Origin: Planococcus citri
Taxonomy: Eukaryota > Arthropoda > Insecta > Hemiptera > Pseudococcidae
Reading direction: 5' to 3'
DNA: 64,000 nt
Assembly: GCF_950023065.1 (NCBI RefSeq)
Contig: NC_088680.1
Span: 46,178,559 to 46,242,558, forward strand
The position numbers and the translations under genes were made by a program. The notes beneath the pieces are model-generated. The model was not told where the DNA came from, ran no database searches, and worked only from the letters and a program-made list of their open reading frames with translations. This document shows, one piece after another, positions 11,259 to 22,767 of the stretch. Positions within the stretch are counted from its first letter, which is position 1; each line of letters opens with the position of its first letter.

Positions 11259-12733
11259 TTGATAACAAATACAAAATCTTATCGCATTTAAACAAAATGG
11301 CAGCGAAATGAAAGCCTAAAGTTATGAATGTTGAAAGTAATGCATTTTTAATTTTTTTAACTCAAACTAAAAAATTTTGAATCCTAAATATTTCATACGT
11401 GCCTATACATTTACATATCTAAACTACATTCACCTTATAAGGGACATTTTTAAAGCAAAAATAAGCGAATAAATCGGTCTAGTGCGAGAGGCTCGTTGAT
11501 TGGGTCAAGACTTTCACAATTTGTTTCATATAAGGTACCTACATATTATCTAGATACTTTTCTATGTTTAAGTTTTATTTATCTCGTAAGGCAGCACCCA
11601 AGCGTTCCTCCTTTTATCTATAAAAGTGTCCTATGTTCATCTGATTTTATGCGAGTTTTAATCATCATAATTTATTTCATTTGAAAAAACTGACAAAATG
11701 AAATAAAATTTTAATCATTTCGAAAAAAAAAACTAATTATACCTTACCTACATTAAAATCTATAATGTAAAACTGGTGTAAGGCATTTGTGATCTTTTTC
11801 AGTGTCCCTATTGATGAAATATCATTTTTGATCAAGTGGAATAAAACTCTGCAAAAATTACACGATGTACGATGCACATAGGCTAAATTATAAATGCAGT
11901 AAAATCTCAAGAGAAAATGATCGGATCTGATTACCTACAATTAGCTCTGAACAGATCTAATCTTGTATGGTCAGATTCAACATGGATCTGGAGAATGTCA
12001 GAATCTGATCGAGTCTGATCTATAGATCAGATCTATTCAAGTCTCGTCAGATCCATTCAAATGTCCGGATCTGATCAGACCTGATCACATGGTACAATCA
12101 TGTTCTCCAGCAATGAGCTTGAAAATAACTGAAAATGACTAAAAATTGATGAAATTTGAGCAACAATTGTTTGAAAATATTGTTCACATTCGATAAAGTA
12201 TCTCAAAGTTGAAGTAAAAATGTCGCTAAAATCAAAAGTAATGTCTTCTTTGTGAAGAGAACGAGGAGCAATAAATGAATCGTGAACGATGATTTATATA
12301 AGTATGTAGTTAAAAATTATTATGAATCACGAATCACAGCTTTAAACAAAAACAGATTCGAAACATCGAATCAAATTACAGATTTTTTTATGCCTTGTGA
12401 CTCGACTCGAATCGAATCATGATTCGGATTGCACTCAGTTCAGGTTTTGTTCATATAGTATGTAATATCAAATGAACTTCACTCCATAGTGCAGGAAAAC
12501 ATAAAAATACCAAAAAATAAAAAATACCTAATTCTCTTGTCATCAAAATCAAAAAGATTGAAGCCATCTTCAAAAAAACAGAAAACAAAAAATCTTTTTA
12601 CATACATCTTTTTGTCATTCCTCGTGAATTCTTTTTTATTAATATGCAGTATCTACCTAATTATTAAAAATATAGGTACTCTAATTTTTTCTATTTCCAA
12701 GTAAGTACCTACCTACCTATATCTACATACCTA

Positions 12734-12903
12734 CAGGGTGGACAGAAATATCGTGAACCCCAGAGAAAGTTTTTCATTGGAAATATAGGTTGGCAACGTG
12801 AAATAGATGCATATGGTTGGTGGAAAGTTATCATCTCCGTCCAACAACCAATCATATGCTATCATTATTATCTATCATTCACTGTGACCAACTGAAATAC
12901 TTA
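12734..12903 (+). mobile_element. truncated copy of a TA-flanked MITE at the duplication junction
   Basis: Starts CAGGGTGGACAGAAATATCG after TA and matches 15199-15364. The right end is lost because the tandem-duplication junction falls inside it. Confidence 0.85.
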
Positions 12904-12906
12904 CAA

Positions 12907-15364
12907 TTAGTGACATAAAAATGCTCAACAAACATCAAAATCATCCATAATTATCAACAAAAAAAAAAAAAAAAAAAAAATGAAATTGAAAAAAAAATCG
13001 CAAATTTAGCATATATGTAACAGCATTTGAAGCTGTTTAAAATGGAATTAAAACACTAAAAAGAAATATTAAAAATGATTAAAATTATCAAAAACTGGTG
13101 AAAGTTAGCTAAGTTTAGCTCAAATTACTTAAAATGTTGTAAGATGAAATTGAAGTCACGAAAAAAGAAGGCTAAAAGTATTGCAATTGATAAAACATTA
13201 GGCTACATAGGTAGGTAGAGGTACCAATAGATAACCGATGGAATAGAACCAAACGTCAGAATTCAGTGAAACCTAAATAGGTACAGTATAGTGAAAAAAA
13301 AAAACATTTCAAATGACACGAAAATACTGATAGAGTATTTGAATCATCCAAACTAACCAAAAACTGACGACATTTCAGCAAAATTTACCAAAATTCGCCT
13401 AAAACATTGAGTAAGTAAATACAAAAGTTAAAACCTGATGAAAACATGACAAAAAAAATAATGATATAATGAAATAAAATCACTATTAATTATTATTAAG
13501 TGATAAAATTTGACCAAATCTCAGTAAAAGCTGCATAAAATTTTATTAAATTGCATTTAGTTTTTGAAAAATTATCAAAAACCGATGAAATTTCAGTTGA
13601 ATTGAACAACATTCGGGTAAAATTGCATAAAGCAGCGCTAAAACTTGTTAAAATGCCATGAGACCAGTTGAAAATGTCTATAAATGAAAAAATTGACTCA
13701 AAAATTTGAGCGATTGAAAAAAAATAATTAGCCTGAATTATTAAAGATCACCTTACCAATCCACTTCTTTCTGTTTTTTTTCTCTCACTTCTCCTATGAA
13801 AAATGTTGTTCGTTCATTTCATTACATTGATAACAAATAGGTATACCTACATACAAAATCTTATAACATTTAAACAAAATGTCAGCGAAATGAAAGCCCA
13901 AAGTTATGAATGTTCAAAATAATGCATTTTTAATTTTTTAAACTCAAACTAAAAAATGTTGAATCCTAAATGTTTCATATGTGCCTATACATTTACATAT
14001 CTAATCTACATTCACCTTATAAGGGACATTTTTAAAACAAAAATAAGCGAAATCGGTCTAGTGGGAGAGGCTCGTTGATTGGGTCAAGACTTTCACAATT
14101 TTTTTCATATACATATTATCTAGATACTTTTCTATGTTTAAGTTTTATTTATCTCGTAAGGCAGCACCCAAGTGTTCCTCCTTTTATCTAAAAGTGTCCC
14201 ATGTTCATCTGATTTTATGCGAGTTTTAATCATCATAATTTCATTAATTATACCTTACCTACATTAAAATCTAATGTAAAACTGATAATAAGGCATCCCT
14301 TACATTGACATTTTTGATCAAGTGGAATAAAACTCTGCAAAAATTACACGATGTACGATGTACGTAAGCTAAATTATAAATGCAGTAAAATCTCAAGAGA
14401 AAATGATCGGATCTGATTACTTACAATTAGCTCTGAACAGATCTAATCTTGTATGGTCAGCTTCAACATGAATCTGGAGAATGTCAGAATCTGATCGAGT
14501 CTGATCTATAGATCAGATCTATTCAAGTCTCGTCAGATCCATTCAAATGTCTGGATCTGATCAGACCTGATCACATAGTACAATCATGTTCTCCAGCAAT
14601 GAGCTTGAAAATAACTGAAAATGACTGAAAATTGTTGAAATTTGAGCAACAATCGCTTGAAAATATCGTTTACATTCGATAAAGTATCTCAAAGTTGAAG
14701 TAAAAATGTCGCTAAAATCAAAAGTAATGTCTTCTTTATGAAGAGAACGAGAAGCAATAAATGATTCGTGAACGATGATTTATAAGTATGTAGTTGAAAA
14801 TTATTATGAATCACGAATCACAGCTTTAAACAAAAACAGATTCGAAACATCGAATCAAATTACAGATTTTTTTATGCCTTGTGACTCGACTCGAATCGAA
14901 TCATGATTCGGATTGCACTCAGTTCAGGTTTTGTTCATATAGTATGTAATATCAAATGAACTTCACTCCATAGTGCAGGAAAACATAAAAATACCAAAAA
15001 ATAAAAAATAATTCTCTTGTCATTCAAAAAAACAGAAAACAAAAAATATTTTTACATCTTATTGTCATTCCTTGTGAATTTTTTTTTATTAATATGCAGT
15101 AGGTATCTACCTAATAATTATTAAAAATATAGGTACTCTAATTTTTTCTATTTCCAAGTAAGTACCTACAGGTACCTACCTATATCTATACATACCTACA
15201 GGATGGACAGAAATATCGTGAACCCCAGAGAAAGTTTTTCATTGAAAATATAGGTTGGAAACGTGAAATAAATGCATATGCCTGGTGGGAAATTATCATC
15301 TCGGTTCAACAACCAATCAAATGCTATCATTATTATCATTGGCTGTGGCCAACTGAAATACTTA
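12907..15364 (+). repeat. large tandem duplication, copy 2 (about 2.46 kb)
   Basis: Partner of 9500-12903, lacking the hAT-like MITE and 10348-10592. Indels against copy 1 are enriched in TAGGTA/TACCTA-type words; for example, extra AGGTATACCTAC at about 13838 here, and extra AGGTACCT at about 11535 and AGGTA at about 10263 in copy 1. Confidence 0.92.
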
Positions 15365-15409
15365 GCAGAAAACTCTTTTTAGGGGTTCGCGATATTTCTG
15401 TCCACCCTG
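15199..15409. mobile_element. small MITE with TA target site, 211 bp
   Basis: Inverted termini of about 28 bp with one or two mismatches. The left reads CAGGATGGACAGAAATATCG, and the right end is its complement closing in CCACCCTG. TA flanks both sides (15197-15198, 15410-15411). Size, TA duplication and CAGGGTGG-type ends point to a Tc1/mariner-type MITE. The interior is noncoding. Confidence 0.88.
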
Positions 15410-17010
15410 TATAGTCAAAGATCAAAAATAAACTTAATTTACCTACTTTATCTGATACAAAACATAAGATATTCATTTCAATCACATTTCTACATTTATT
15501 GACTATAGACACTGAACAATCAAATAATTATGATTGTACATACCTACATTGTACTTAAAAAGTTTTCTCACATTCTCTTTTACAATAAAAATCGTGGATT
15601 TAAAAAATTGGGACTTCATCCTCAAATCTCAAAGAGCAGATATAAAATCTGCATCAAAGGTACATTTTTGGAAGACGAGAATTTTGTTAGCATTTAAGCA
15701 TTTACGTAGGGTACCTACTTATCTACATATAAACATCACATACAAAAAAGTATTCGCTCATTTTCAGAACTTTCTTCATCCTAATTATTTTTCATTTAGA
15801 TATACAAAAGTAATTTCGAGCTGTAATGTTGCGTACCTACATTTTTATAATTACAACTCGAAGTTGCTGACTAGAATTAAATCGTTTGAAGTGCTGTTTA
15901 ATGCGCATGCGTTAATCACTATAGAATTTAATAATAGTACTCATCAACCTGTATAGTATCTGTTTACTTCACAAGTATGTAATTACATGACGGTCCGATC
16001 TTCCATAAATCTCATTGGTCGTTGGCTAGTTACAAACGCGCGAGTATTAGAGCGAACAAGTACATGCATCCTTTTCCTATAGGTGTACTCGTATAGTTGT
16101 TATAGAATTAGAAGAGCAACAAAGTATCATATACGAAAGTTAGGTACTCGCAAATGAATGGTTTTATGTATTCCGACATTTTACTTTTGCAGTTGAAACC
16201 TAGGATTATCAATGCCAAACTAGCGTATATATTTCTACTTATAGGTCTATCTAATTAAGTAACGAAACGTCTCAAATGTACAGAATTTCTGGTCAGTGGG
16301 AAAATACCTTCTCAGTCTAAAGGAATAAGAATTCGTGTATTGTCCTTGGAATCCATTTTCTGGTTCACATAATCACTTATATTTGTCCGTGAACAAATAT
16401 CAAATATCCGAAAATGTCGTAAATTTAAATTTCATCACACGCGAACTTTCGATACGGTCGTAGAATAGGTTTGAATTTTTAATTGCCAAATATACGAGTA
16501 GATGAGGCGAAGCTCGCGACGCACAAGGGTAGTAGAAAAATTCCCATCGGATACGGAACGTCGGTACGCGTTTTACGTGTCATTTTGTATTAGTGTTTAA
16601 TTCGGGGCAAATGCGCAACAACGAGGTAAATTTAAAATGAATTAAGTTTAATCGCCATTGCCATTAAGCACAGTTTTGATGAATTTTTAAACGAAATCGA
16701 TACTATTCGGGGTATTTGGGAAAAAAGTACGCGGATATATAGGGACGAAAATATAAAGCATAAGCACGTATTGTATTGCATAAATTAGACGGCGATAAAT
16801 AATACAATTACGAAGACAAGTTTGAATTTCGAATTGGCGATTGGGTTGTCGATTTTCGACGAAATTATTTCAAAATAGAAGTTATATGTACAATCTATTA
16901 CTGTGTGTGCCCATCATTGGATAAATTACGTTAAACGGCGACCTTCTGAATGGTCAACGATTAATCAGCACGTATTGAAAGAGCCTGATGATCGGTTATT
17001 TTGCAGTTAT
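15410..17010. other. mostly non-repetitive sequence, CpG-containing from about 15950
   Basis: It contains one 140-codon open frame (15534-15956, plus) with no recognisable domain and AT-biased, chance-like composition, so I do not call it a gene. The part from 16400 to 16900 has CG-containing words and TAAT-rich motifs as in the other unique islands. Confidence 0.35.
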
Positions 17011-17345
17011 TACTCGTATAGTATGGATAACTACAGCCTGTCAGTTCAATTCTGCGACCAAAAAACAATTTTTTTTTTGAATGTGGCGTAGAATATTGAT
17101 TAGAAGAGAAAACTAATTTTAGGAATGTTGAAATGTATAAGTACCTATATAAGGCTTGGCAGTAATAATTACCGCAAATTTACCTTTTCGACCCAAAAAT
17201 CTTATTTTTTTGGATAAGCAGAGGTAGGTATCTAATCTAAAGGTGGACATATTTTTCTAATGACAAAAATGTAGGAAAAATTGAGGTGAAAATATTATTT
17301 AAAATGTGAGAAAGATGACAGAATACCTACTACACTGCCAGAATT
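17011..17345 (+). repeat. fragment of the locally duplicated block
   Basis: Shares GTCAGTTCAATT and GAAGAGAAAACTAATTTTAGG with 20115-20200, and the AAAATTGAGGTGAAAAT...GACAGAATAC block with 19120, 20850, 23160 and 24030. It is the leftmost member of the duplication cluster that reaches about 25.2 kb. Confidence 0.7.
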
Positions 17346-18190
17346 TAAAACGCACTTTAATAAATAAATAATGAAAGGGCAAAAATTTTATAAAATTTAT
17401 GAAAAATTTTCTATACCAACAAGGCGTTTGTGCAAAATATGCTATTTTTATTTTATTGAAAAATTTTATGTTTTCTGCCATAAATTATCATTATCGATCT
17501 AATCATAAGCGTGTGACTATTATCTGAAAGCCCACAATGTTATAATCGTTTCGTTTTCTGGCGCAATCGCCATGCTTTTGAAACGATAAAATGAGACAAG
17601 AATATGTTTCAATCGAATGAGTGACATTCAGCAGTTTAGGCAAATACCACAATAATGGTTTAAAATATAAGTAAGATTGGTTAAACATTTTGAAAATTAA
17701 TGAAATACGAGTAGTAATAAAAATGATTAAAAATTATGAGCATACGACAATTCCAGCAATAGGTAGCAATATTTGAGAATTTTGGGAGGGAGAGGAATGG
17801 TATTTTTTGAAATTTTTGTCGAAAGAGCGATTTTTAAAAAATTAATTGTTAGTGAAAAAGTGAGGCTTTTTGGCGTTTTTTGGCGAAACAAGCGAGATTT
17901 TTCTATACTTAATAAATTAGGAAATAGAAAAAAATGAATTTGAAATTTTTTTGAAAAAACAACTTTTTGTCAGTTTTTGAAACAACTAGAATTTTTTACA
18001 ATTTTTAAAAAAGAAGCAAGGCTAGCAATTTTTTGGTAAAACGTGAAACTTTAATATACTTTTTTGAAATTTTTACCGAAAAAGCTACAGTTTTTGAAAT
18101 TTTTTGGTAAATACGAGTAAAAAAAATGAAACTTTTAATAATTGTTGGCGATTTTTGGCAAAAATGCGAGACTTTTGAACAATTAAAAAA
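17346..18190. other. AT-rich sequence with iterated TTTTTGG/GAAA words
   Basis: Degenerate AAATTTTTTGGTAAA-like words recur from about 17790 to 18180. No gene is seen. It abuts the 5'-truncated retrotransposon tail. Confidence 0.4.
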
Positions 18191-18193
18191 AAA

Positions 18194-18550
18194 TACATCA
18201 GTTTATTTTTATTTGTAAAGGCAATCATCCAACATAAAAAAACTACTCTCCCCTGGAAAAATCTAGGCCACCTGAACAGAAAAGAAGAAATCCTGATTAC
18301 CAGACTAAGAATTGGCCACACAAAAATTACTCATAACCACTTATACCAAAAAGAACCAAAACCCTCATGCCAATTTTGCAGAAACGAACCCATATCCATC
18401 CAACACATACTTTTCAACTGTCCCCAACTAAAACAAAACAGACTTACACTACAGATAAAAGAAAACCCACCTACTATCCCTGACGATCCCTCAGAAATAC
18501 AAAAATTCATCTCCCTAGTAGAAAACATCGGCCTCACAAACCAAATCTAG
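18194..18550 (+). pseudogene. C-terminus of a non-LTR retrotransposon polyprotein (I/Jockey-type)
   Basis: The open frame ends at TAG 18548-18550. It reads through EEILITRLRIGHTKITH, the conserved segment following the RNase H or reverse transcriptase region in Jockey- and I-like elements. Next comes CQFCRNEPISIQHILFNC, a C-x2-C...H-x4-C zinc-knuckle-like motif that is the family signature near the C-terminus. About 40 residues follow to the stop. The full polyprotein would be over 900 residues; the endonuclease and reverse transcriptase are absent because of 5' truncation. The surviving frame is uninterrupted, which suggests a fairly recent insertion. The clade cannot be decided without the reverse transcriptase. 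Confidence 0.85.
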
Positions 18551-18593
18551 CCCCCCCCTTACGGGTGTAATAATCTTGTAATTATAAACACCC

Positions 18594-18625
<32 letters not shown>
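18194..18625 (+). mobile_element. 5'-truncated non-LTR retrotransposon, 3' end with poly(A)
   Basis: Consists of the last roughly 118 codons of the second open frame (18194-18550), a 44-bp 3' untranslated region and 31 A residues (18595-18625). The 3' untranslated region holds an inverted repeat GGGTGT...ACACCC around an AT-rich loop. Severe 5' truncation plus a poly(A) tail is the expected outcome of target-primed reverse transcription. No clear target-site duplication was found. Confidence 0.88.
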
Positions 18626-18628
<3 letters not shown>

Positions 18629-18819
18629 ACTTTGGGTTCCTGCAATGTTTTTAAAAAACATTTTACCCTTCGCGGCATTCTTTGTTGGCGTTAGCGATGC
18701 ATAAATTTTATGCATTTGCGCTAATCGATGCATAAACTTATTTGCGCTTCCGATTTGCTTTTTTTTTTTTGGTAATTTGTGCTTGCGATGTATGTACGCC
18801 CAAATATAGGTAAAATGTA
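18626..18819. other. short spacer with local inverted repeats
   Basis: Around 18685-18735, ATGCATAAA and TTATGCAT words recur in both orientations together with GCGTTAGCG/GCGCTAATCG. The function is unknown. Confidence 0.5.
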
Positions 18820-20451
18820 CTTATTGAAATAGAAGTTGAAAGTAACAACTTTATAAAAATCATAATGAATTTTTTTTTTAATTCCATTGTATAGGAAATA
18901 TATTGAGAATGAAAAATTAGCTGAATTTATTACTTACAAGGTACCTATAGGTACAGAAGAATGAATTAAATTTCATAAAAATTTCTGTCCAGGTTGATGC
19001 AAAGCACAAAAAATGTAATTGATTTGACGTGCCCCTGGGTTTGACAGTAGCATGTGGCACATATTACACAAATTAAAAACAATTAATTGAGTAAAATTAT
19101 TAATGACAAAAATGTAACAAAATTGAGGTGAAAATTATTTAAAATTCTAGAAAGATAACAGAATACTTGCTTATTAAAAGTACCAATCAATATTGAAGTT
19201 GATGGGAAAGTGACGTTTATAATGAAAAATCAAATACTCAAAAGTTCATAAAATACCAGCAACATGAACAAAAATTAATAAAAAAATGATGAATAATCGA
19301 TTAAGTGATATGCAGTAGTTTGGACCAATACCGCAATTCTGACCAAAAAATATAAGCAAAAATTTATTGCAATTGACGAAAATGAGCAAAATTGTCATAA
19401 AAATGGTTAAAAATTATACGTATGTATGTAAGTAATAAAAATACTATCGCAAAAATAAAATAAAATCAAGAAAAATCATCACTTTTTAAAATTAAAAAAC
19501 AAATTTTCATTCAGGACTGGGTCATTTTTCTCAAAACAGGTTAGAGAGAGCTCAAAGCGGAAAAACTACTTATACTCGTACAATTTTTTTGGAAATGTCC
19601 CTCTTTGAGCGCTCATATCTCGCCTCCAAGAGCACCTTCGAAGCTGGAAATTCGTTTCAGTAACTTTCAACTCGAAGTGAAGGTCTCTGCAGAGTTTGGT
19701 CCAAATCCGTTGACCTTTTTTTTTCGCGATCCATCCTTTTTTGTGTAGGTACATTTACGGTGAGACATTCCGAATTTTCAACATAAACGTGCGTATCTAC
19801 ATTAAATCGCTCAAAAGAGGTCGGTTCTGTTAATTTTGATTAAAATAGGCTCAAGAAACTCACTTGAAACAATACATATAAAATGAAATATATATACCTA
19901 AATGAAAAAAAGAAGTAATGATAGCGGACTGATTAGGTACATTAGAAAAAATAATAATAAAAATTCAAACGCCACTTTACTTGTCTAATTTTGTCAAGCA
20001 ATTCACTCTGAAATACAAATTTGAGGAGTTTCATTCTTTAGAGAAACATTTTCAATCTTTTTCAAGATGGGGACCCCTTTCTTTTAGGAAATATGTTCCC
20101 ACAATGTTTATAGCCGGTCAGTTCAATTATGAGACTGAATACCTATGGCTTAAAATAATTAATTAGAAGAGAAAACTAATTTTAGGAATGTTGAAATGTA
20201 TAATAAGGCCTCGAGGTCAGTATATTATCACCTCTGCAAGAGTATACTTATCTACCTTGTCGACCCAAAATTCAAAAATTTGTGTTTTTTTTTTGGATAG
20301 GTACCTATAGATTTTTCTTTAGGTAAATAAATGTATTCTCACTTATCACAAGGTAAGATTTCCTGTATGATTTTAAAATCAAGTCTGAAGATACATACAG
20401 TAGTTTTCCCTCCTCAGTGGACTAAAAAAAAAAGATTCAAAAGTTTGAATA
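18820..20451 (+). repeat. local duplication block B1
   Basis: Its segments recur later in the same orientation. 18820-19200 recurs at 20459-20925 and 22768-23225, and partly at 23810-24085. 19225-19480 recurs at 21455-21720. A family A copy at 19480-19760 recurs at 23285-23560. 19760-19900 recurs at 23565-23820 and 24290-24530. 19960-20170 recurs at 24590-24737. The CTCAGTGGACTAAAAAA block near 20415 recurs at 21825. No gene is seen. Confidence 0.8.
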
Positions 20452-20458
20452 TAGGTAG

Positions 20459-21868
20459 GTATTTAATGTATTGAAAAAGTAGATAAAAGTAACTACTTTG
20501 AAAAAATCATACTAAATTTTTTTTAAAAAATCCATTGTAGGAAAAATTGAGAATGAAAAATTAGCTGAATTCATTACTTGAATAGGTACATGGAAATGAA
20601 TTAAAGTATCATTGAACGACACTACTCAAGATAAAAACTCATTTTTCATTTCTAGTATAGATATGTAAATACCTACGTATTATAAGTCCATCCACATTGA
20701 AATCAAATTTCATAAAAAGTTCGTTCCAGGTTTACGTAAAGCACAGAACATGTGATTTGATTTGATGTGGCCCTGGGTTTGACAGCAGCACGTGGCACAT
20801 TACATAAATTAATAACAATTTGAGTAAAATTATTGATGACAAAAATGTAACAAAATTGAGGTGAAAATCATTTAAAATGCTGGAAAGATAACAGAATACT
20901 TACTTATCAGAAGTACCAATCAAAAAAAAAAAGTGTAATTTTTGTTAAGAATAATGATTGTTGTTCTATGATGCAACTATAGGTATATACTTAGATACCT
21001 TTATGTGAACTAGTGGTGGCAGCTTAAATATTTAAGTAGTGTTCAACCCCCTCCCCCTAAAGGGTGATTTCTACACCTTTATTCAATAAAAGTTAACAAA
21101 ACAGAACAGTTTATTTAAAACAAAATTTGAAACACGATAATTTGTTCTTTTGAAATCCAAATATCCATCAAATTCTTGATTTCCTTCAATAATATATAAT
21201 ATACCTAAATTTTCAAGTTTAAACTTATGGAAGTACATTACAGCAATAATAACTATTGTTTAACCTTTTTGAGGTAATTTTTTCGTAATTTCATAATTTT
21301 TCCAAACCCCTGACTTTAGCCCATAATGCCAGACTTTTTCAGAGTTGTGCCAGTCACTTTCCCCGCGGTGCTACTGGCAGTGGCAACACAGGCAATACGA
21401 AGGTTGCCACCCTTGATTGTGAACGTCACAAAAAATTAGGTTTATTTACGTGAAGTTTACTAAAAAATTAAATACTTAAAAATTCATGAAATACTAGCAA
21501 AATGAACAAAAACTAATAAAAAATGATGAATAATCGATTAAGTGATATGCAACAGTTTGGGCCAACACCGCAATTATGGCCTAAAAATATAAGCAAAATT
21601 CATTGAAATTGCCGAAAGTAAGCGAAAAATTGCCATAAAAATGGTTAAAAATTGTATGTGAGTTATAAAAAATACTACCGCAAAAATAAATAAAACTAAA
21701 ATAAAACCAAGAAAAATCATCACTTTTTAAAATTGAAAAACAAATTTTCATTCAGGACTGGGCCATTTTTCTCAAAACAGGTAATTTGAAAATCAAGTCT
21801 CAAGATACCTACAGTAGTTTTCCTTCCTCAGTGGACTAAAAAAAAAGATTCAAAAGTTGGAATATAGG
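20459..21868 (+). repeat. local duplication block B2
   Basis: Repeats the B1 segments in order but lacks most of the family A copy, and is interrupted by a hAT-like element at 21010-21415. It ends at AATATAGGTA, immediately before the 897-bp TA-flanked element. Confidence 0.78.
21010..21415. mobile_element. hAT-like non-autonomous element, 406 bp
   Basis: Termini are CTAGTGGTGGCAGC on the left and GTTGCCACCCTTG on the right, roughly inverted, flanked by similar 8-mers TATGTGAA and ATTGTGAA (6 of 8 match). The GTGGCA-type end is common in hAT elements. It is absent from the matching position of block B1. It encodes no transposase. Confidence 0.55.
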
Positions 21869-21870
21869 TA

Positions 21871-22767
21871 GGGTAAGTGCAGGTAATATGGGGTACATAA
21901 GTTCAAACTCTTCCTGAATGGAGAGAAATTGATGAAAAATGAAAATTTTTGCGACATTCGAAAGTTCAAACATTTACCCATCTGTGATAAAAATTGTGGC
22001 CACTAAAAATCATTTTTACTATTTTTAATTTTTTTTTGAAAAAAAGCTCAAAGTTCACGTTTTTGAAAAAGTGCAGGTAATATGGGGTACCAATAAAAAC
22101 TACAATAAAATGACTTTTGAAAAGCCAAAAAAAATGTTCTCCAGTTTTTACATTTATGTCACGCACAAACCATGGTTTCCCATGATTTTTTTCATAATTT
22201 TTTGATTTTTCCAAAAAGTTGTTGAAAATTCACCAAAAAATGGCAGATAACATGAAGTATTTGTAAAAATTAAAATAAACGAATAAAACAAACAGGAAAA
22301 ATGATTTTTATTCATCATTTTTACATTTGTTAGTGTTTTGGTTCAGAATATGTCAAAAATCTGCGAAAAAACAAGGTACCCCATATTACCAGCATGTGAA
22401 AATTTCAACGCCAAAAATGTTCTATTTTTTTTTCAATTCAGAAAAACGACTCACTGAAAAAGTAAAGTATGAAATAGATAGTAAAATCATGGCTCTTTCA
22501 GACACTCTACTTGAAATTTCAAAAAAATATGTATTTTTCGCAAAAACGTTCAAAAAACTTGACGTATCTGTTTTGGGGTTGCATGAGAAAGTCACCACCG
22601 ACGAATAAAAAAGAGTACACGTGACCAATCGCCTCCGGGTCTGATCAGATCATCTTAGAATCATTTAAAAACACTCCTTAAATTTTTTCCTGTTGGATAG
22701 CACCCATAGAATACGAAAAAAGCGGGTACCCATATTACTAGCAACCCCATATTACCTGCTTTTACCC
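21871..22767. mobile_element. 897-bp DNA element with TA target site and iterated subterminal motif
   Basis: Begins GGGTAAGTGCAGGTAATATG and ends with the inverted counterpart, closing in TTTTACCC. TA lies on each side (21869-21870, 22768-22769). Block B1 continues uninterrupted at the equivalent point near 20450-20465, so this is an insertion. The core GGTAATATGGGGTAC recurs at 22078 in the same orientation, and inverted at about 22373, 22722 and 22743. A 93-codon open frame (22327-22608) has no recognisable transposase motif. TA duplication suggests Tc1/mariner-type mobilisation; the superfamily is unproven. Confidence 0.8.

Larger units (their letters stand above)
9500..12903 (+). repeat. 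large tandem duplication, copy 1 (about 3.4 kb)
   Basis: Colinear with 12907-15364 and highly similar by eye. Shared landmarks include TTAGTGACAT at the start, CTACATAGGTAGGTAGAGG, GGTCTAGTG, the GATC-rich block and GGACAGAAATATCGTGAACC at the end. Copy 1 carries two large segments missing from copy 2: 10348-10592 (245 bp) and a 590-bp hAT-like MITE plus its target duplication. The right end cuts through a small MITE. No gene lies in either copy. Confidence 0.92.

Noticed and set aside
15534..15956. 140-codon open frame as a gene
   Set aside because: No recognised domain, AT-driven composition, no splice or promoter context. It is the longest frame in the window, but this length is plausible by chance in 64 kb.
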